A stretch of 64,000 bases of DNA from Lysobacter sp. Root690. GTDB lineage: Bacteria > Pseudomonadota > Gammaproteobacteria > Xanthomonadales > Xanthomonadaceae. The position numbers were made by a program, and so were the translations under genes. Numbering within the stretch: the stretch's first letter is position 1; the number at the start of each line of letters is the position of its first letter. The stretch lies in the NCBI RefSeq assembly GCF_001427785.1, contig NZ_LMHM01000017.1:407727-471726 (forward strand). The letters run 5' to 3'. Under the pieces are notes generated by a model. It had not been told where the DNA came from. It was given only the letters and a program-made list of their open reading frames with translations, and did no database searches. This document shows positions 60,900 to 64,000 of this stretch, in pieces.

Positions 60900-61372
60900 G
60901 CGACCCGCAAACGCCGCCGCCGAGCGACAACTCCGCTGCGACCACGGCGTTCGACCTGCGCGCGATGGCCGCGCTGCTGGCGCAGGGGCGGCATCTGCGC
61001 AATGGCTCGCTGATCGTGCTGGCGGCGACGCTGCTGGGTCTGGTGTGGCCGGGTGTGGATGCCATCCCGGCGTGGCTGCTACTCAGTCTCGGCGCCGGGC
61101 TGGCGCAGTTGTATTACGCGGTGCGGGTGGATTTCGACGCGAAGTTGCTGGCCGCGCTGGCCGATCACGGCGATGGCAGCGAGGCCGGCATGCACGCTGC
61201 GCGACGTCTGGACGCGAGTCTGATCGCACTGGAACTTTTGCCGCGCGATCGCGCCGGTCGCGATTGGCCAGCGCGCTGGCGCGGCGCGCGCGGCTTGCTG
61301 CGCAATCAGGCGTTGTGCCTTTTGGCCCAATTGGCGATGCTGGTCGCGGCCTATGGGCGAGTGTGGCTATGA
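60896..61372 (+). CDS. Small membrane protein of the lipid cluster
   Basis: The 158-residue product has a disordered N-terminus, two transmembrane helices (LIVLAATLLGLVWPGVDAIP with LLLSLGAGLAQLYYAV), a soluble middle, and a C-terminal helix (LLAQLAMLVAAYGRVWL). No family is recognised. It overlaps both neighbours (ATGA), so it is an integral part of the operon. Confidence 0.82.
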   Translation: MSDPQTPPPSDNSAATTAFDLRAMAALLAQGRHLRNGSLIVLAATLLGLVWPGVDAIPAWLLLSLGAGLAQLYYAVRVDFDAKLLAALADHGDGSEAGMHAARRLDASLIALELLPRDRAGRDWPARWRGARGLLRNQALCLLAQLAMLVAAYGRVWL

Positions 61373-62901
61373 GTGAAGCGGGGATGGACGAGAATGTATG
61401 GACCGCGCCGCGGCGCGCGCTGTGGCAACGCCTGCACCAATACGAATTCGGCGGCGAACACCACGAAGCCTTTCTGACCCGCGTCGCCCACGCCTGCCAG
61501 ACCACCCGCGAGGGCGCGCAGGCGGCGCTGGAGGAATACCGGCGGTTCTGTTTCCTGGCAATTTCCGCCGGCCATCCGGTCACGCCGAGCGAGCTGATCG
61601 ATCAGGTCTGGCACGCGCACATGACCGACACCCGCGACTACTGGCAGCGCTTCTGTCCGCAGGTGCTCGAACAATCGCTGCACCACGCGCCCTCGCTCGG
61701 CGGCACGCAGGAGCAGGAGCGGCACCAGCAGCAATACCGCGAAACCTACATCAGCTACGAACGCTTCTTCGGCGATCCGCCGGCGGCGCAGTGGCCGTAT
61801 CCGGCGTTGTCGCGCGCGGCGCAGGCCGCACCCGCGGAGCCGCAATCGGGCCGGCGCACGCCGTTGCGGTTCGTCACGCCCTGGACCGCGCCGCCGCGTG
61901 GGGTCGGCAGTTGGGTGTGGATCTGGAGCGTTGCCTGTGCCGCGGTGTATGCATGGGCGGCCTCGGCATCGACACAATTCAATCCGCTGCAATGGCGCGG
62001 TTATGAATTTCTCGCGTTCTACATCGCCGCGATCGGCTGCGTGTTCACGCTCGGCGGCGCATTGGAGCGGCGCGTGCGCGGCGCCAACCGGCGCGGCAGC
62101 ATCAAGGGCGACGATCCCGTCGAACTGGGCTTCCTCGCCGCGGGCGCCGAACGCGCCGCCGATGTGGCGATCGTCGAACTGCTCGATCGCGATGCCCTGC
62201 GTCTGGATTTCGCCGGTCACGCCCGCGATGCGGCGCGCACCGGCGCGTGGCTGCGCGCGAACCTGGACGGCGGCAAGCAGGCCCTTCCCGAATCCCTGCG
62301 CGAGGCGCTGTGGATCGTGCAGCGCCGACAGAATCTCGACGACGCGCTCGGCGCGCTCAAGCAGCACTACGCCGAATTGGGCGAACAGCTGCAGCGCAAG
62401 GGCTGGTGGATGAATCCGGCGCAGGCCTTGCGTGCGCGTCTGCTCGGCACGTTGCCGATCGTCGCCCTGGTCGGACTCGGCCTGAGCAAGATTTTCATCG
62501 GCGTGGAGCGCGGCAAGCCGGTCGGTTTCCTGGTGGTGCTGACCGCGCTCGCGAGCGTGCTGGCGCTGGTCCGCTGGGCGTACGCCAAGCGGCGTTCGCG
62601 CGCCGGCGACTGGGTGCTGCACGATGCCGATCGCGACTTGTCCAAGCGTCGCGAAGCAAGCGACACCGAAGCTGGCGACACCGAAGCCGGCGCGCGGGTT
62701 GCGTTGATGGGCACGGCGGGCCTGATCGACAGCGCCCTGATCGATTACCACACCCTGCGCACGCCGGTGTCGAGCAGCAGCGATGGCAGCGGCGGCAGCA
62801 GCAGTTGCGGCAGCAGTAGCAATAGCGGCGGTAGCAGCGACAGTGGCGGCAGCAGTTGCGGATCCAGCGGCTGCGGCGGTTGCGGCGGGGGTGGCGATTG
62901 A
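61369..62901 (+). CDS. TIGR04222-type membrane protein with N-terminal GRDP-like domain
   Basis: The 510-residue product starts by overlap with the previous stop. Residues about 20-140 match the glycine-rich-domain-protein (GRDP) family: FGGEHHEAFLTRVAHACQTT, SELIDQVWHAHMTDTRDYW with the VWHAH motif, and LHHAPSLGG. Then come two transmembrane pairs (VWIWSVACAAVYAWAASAS, FLAFYIAAIGCVFTLGG; LGTLPIVALVGLGLSKIFIG, LVVLTALASVLALVRWAY) and a cytosolic segment with PVELGFLAAGAERAADVAI, as in TIGR04222 proteins. It ends in a Ser/Gly/Cys-rich tail (SSSCGSSSNSGGSS, CGGCGGGG). Role unknown. Confidence 0.85.
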   Translation: MSEAGMDENVWTAPRRALWQRLHQYEFGGEHHEAFLTRVAHACQTTREGAQAALEEYRRFCFLAISAGHPVTPSELIDQVWHAHMTDTRDYWQRFCPQVLEQSLHHAPSLGGTQEQERHQQQYRETYISYERFFGDPPAAQWPYPALSRAAQAAPAEPQSGRRTPLRFVTPWTAPPRGVGSWVWIWSVACAAVYAWAASASTQFNPLQWRGYEFLAFYIAAIGCVFTLGGALERRVRGANRRGSIKGDDPVELGFLAAGAERAADVAIVELLDRDALRLDFAGHARDAARTGAWLRANLDGGKQALPESLREALWIVQRRQNLDDALGALKQHYAELGEQLQRKGWWMNPAQALRARLLGTLPIVALVGLGLSKIFIGVERGKPVGFLVVLTALASVLALVRWAYAKRRSRAGDWVLHDADRDLSKRREASDTEAGDTEAGARVALMGTAGLIDSALIDYHTLRTPVSSSSDGSGGSSSCGSSSNSGGSSDSGGSSCGSSGCGGCGGGGD

Positions 62902-62914
62902 ACGGAGCGACAGC

Positions 62915-63613
62915 ATGAGCGATCCCCACGATCCCCGGCCGTCCGACGAGGTCGCGCCGTTGCCGACCGCAGCGGACGAACCGACGCGGCCCGACTGGCG
63001 CATACGCCTGGCCGCGAGGCTGCGTTCGCGCGGCGCCACGCCCAACGGCATTTCCCTGTTCGCGATCGGCCTGGCCGCATTGGCCGGGCTGTCGTTCTTC
63101 TTCGCCTTGCGCGATCCGCCGCTGGCCGGGGTGATGCTGCTGTTATTCGCGGCGGTTTGCCTGCAAGGGCGGATGCTGTGCAATCGCCTCGACGGCCTGC
63201 TCGCGCGTCGCGGCGGCATGGTCGGCAAGGCCGGCGAGGTCTACAGCGATGCGCCCGACCGGCTCGCCGACACGTTGATTTTTCTCGGCGTCGGTTACGG
63301 CCTGGCGCCATGGCTGAGTTGGGCCAGCGACCTGGGCTGGGCCGCATCGCTGCTGTCGGTCGGTACCGCTTACGTGCGCGTGCTCGGCCTGGCCTGCGGT
63401 TTGCGCGAACATGCCGAAGGACCGATGTCGCGGCGCATGCGCATGATCGCGATGAGTCTGGCTGCGCTGCTGTCGGCGATCGGTCTGGCCTTGGGATGGA
63501 CCCAGTGGGTCGAGGCCTTGCTCGCCGCCGCCCTGGCCGCGGTCGCGCTCGGCGCGGCCGTGACCATCGGCTTGCGCCTGCGTTCGATCGTGCGCGAATT
63601 GGAGGCCAGATGA
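62915..63613 (+). CDS. CDP-alcohol phosphatidyltransferase homolog 2
   Basis: The 232-residue product starts at ATG 62915; its first 30 residues are polar. Helices flank the motif N90-R-L-D93-G94-x2-A97-R98-x8-G107-x3-S111-x3-D115. As in homolog 1, the first and third canonical aspartates are replaced (N90, S111), a shared change in two separate genes of one operon. It overlaps the following acyltransferase gene by 4 bp. The product lipid is unknown. Confidence 0.88.
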   Translation: MSDPHDPRPSDEVAPLPTAADEPTRPDWRIRLAARLRSRGATPNGISLFAIGLAALAGLSFFFALRDPPLAGVMLLLFAAVCLQGRMLCNRLDGLLARRGGMVGKAGEVYSDAPDRLADTLIFLGVGYGLAPWLSWASDLGWAASLLSVGTAYVRVLGLACGLREHAEGPMSRRMRMIAMSLAALLSAIGLALGWTQWVEALLAAALAAVALGAAVTIGLRLRSIVRELEAR

Positions 63614-64000
63614 TTTCGAACTTGCTCGCCAGCAGCTTCAGCGGCGCGATCCGCGCGCTGACCGGCGCGCGCGCGCTGTGGCGCTGCTCGCCGTCGTCGG
63701 ATCACCGCGTGTACTACGGCAACCACGTCAGTCACGGCGATTTCGTGATGATCTGGTCGGCCTTGCCGCCGGCGTTGCGGCGCCAGGTGCGGCCGGTGGC
63801 CGGCGCCGATTACTGGCAGCGCGACGCGCTGCGTCGCTATCTCATCCGCGAAGTGTTCAACGGCGTGTTGATCGAACGCGACCCGGCCCAGCGCAAGCAG
63901 GATGCGATCGACACCTTGTGCGACGCGGTCGATGGCGGCAGTTCGCTGATCCTGTTTCCCGAGGGCACGCGCAACCAGGGCGACGAGCCGTTGCTGCCGT
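63610..64000 (+). CDS. PlsC-type 1-acylglycerol-phosphate acyltransferase, 3' end outside window
   Basis: About 130 residues are visible. Motif I is NHVSHGDFVMIWSALP (H-x4-D) and motif III is LILFPEGTRNQGDE, the signature of lysophosphatidate and related acyltransferases. There is no leading membrane helix in the visible part. It follows a CDP-alcohol phosphatidyltransferase homolog and probably acylates the cluster's lipid; a CDP-diglyceride synthase (YnbB-like) might lie beyond the edge. Confidence 0.93.
   Translation, partial: MISNLLASSFSGAIRALTGARALWRCSPSSDHRVYYGNHVSHGDFVMIWSALPPALRRQVRPVAGADYWQRDALRRYLIREVFNGVLIERDPAQRKQDAIDTLCDAVDGGSSLILFPEGTRNQGDEPLLP

Overview
The window reads as chromosome of a high-GC gammaproteobacterium of the Lysobacter/Xanthomonas group. 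This is an inference from strong G/C third-position bias, the housekeeping gene set (RppH with a GTG start, AmpE, ErpA, NudC, PurD, PurH, Bfd/Bfr, a B12-riboswitch-controlled BtuB) and several families of long palindromic intergenic repeats of the kind common in that group. No phage, transposase, rRNA or CRISPR array is visible. The only RNA gene is an elongator tRNA-Met.

Region 1 (1-10.2 kb). The end of an NmrA-like gene is followed by a leftward type VI secretion (T6SS) vgrG island. In transcription order it encodes a predicted His/Cys protease-like protein, an ankyrin lipoprotein, VgrG, a DUF2169 adaptor, a PAAR-like (DUF4150) protein fused to an HELTH zinc-peptidase domain, a small lipoprotein-like protein, a 29-codon leader-like ORF, a nuclease-like effector candidate and two related proteins that look like immunity proteins. 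The secretion apparatus itself is not in the window.

Region 2 (10.2-25.8 kb). Divergent from the island is the most unusual part of the window: seven co-directional genes ending at a strong terminator, none of them a family I recognise. Three are large paralogs (717, 759 and 1105 aa) with the same N-terminal module, a second shared module and tandem beta-sandwich-like repeats. The third paralog carries an extra block of about 460 residues made of a Gly/Thr/Ser-repeat linker, an OmpA-like domain and a Thr-Pro linker. Three upstream genes share a short motif with the paralogs. The last gene has a five-fold helix-strand-strand pattern. No signal peptides are visible. This is the best candidate for an undescribed system.

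Region 3 (25.8-41 kb). Metabolic and housekeeping genes: cobalamin riboswitch and btuB, a TfoX-C protein plus free-Met-sulfoxide reductase, bioD, a phasin, queD, tRNA-Met, rppH, bfd and bfr behind a possible Fur box, a DUF4126 membrane protein, a bactofilin sandwiched between two paralogous membrane-anchored coiled-coil proteins, erpA-nudC and ampE.

Region 4 (40-57 kb). An ECF sigma factor, FecR-like anti-sigma factor and STN-domain TonB receptor form a surface-signalling trio. Then come DUF2752 and CD225 membrane proteins, a lysophospholipid transporter-acyltransferase fusion, an MscS-like channel, small unknown genes including a frameshifted HEAT-like gene, a class A flavin monooxygenase, and purD and purH separated by an unknown membrane-anchored protein.

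Region 5 (57.1-64 kb). A tightly overlapping rightward operon resembles the E. coli ynbABCD lipid cluster: two CDP-alcohol phosphatidyltransferase homologs with altered metal-binding motifs, a hydrolase-methyltransferase fusion, a PAP2-dual-specificity phosphatase fusion, two membrane proteins and a PlsC-type acyltransferase cut by the window end. It probably makes or remodels an unusual phospholipid.
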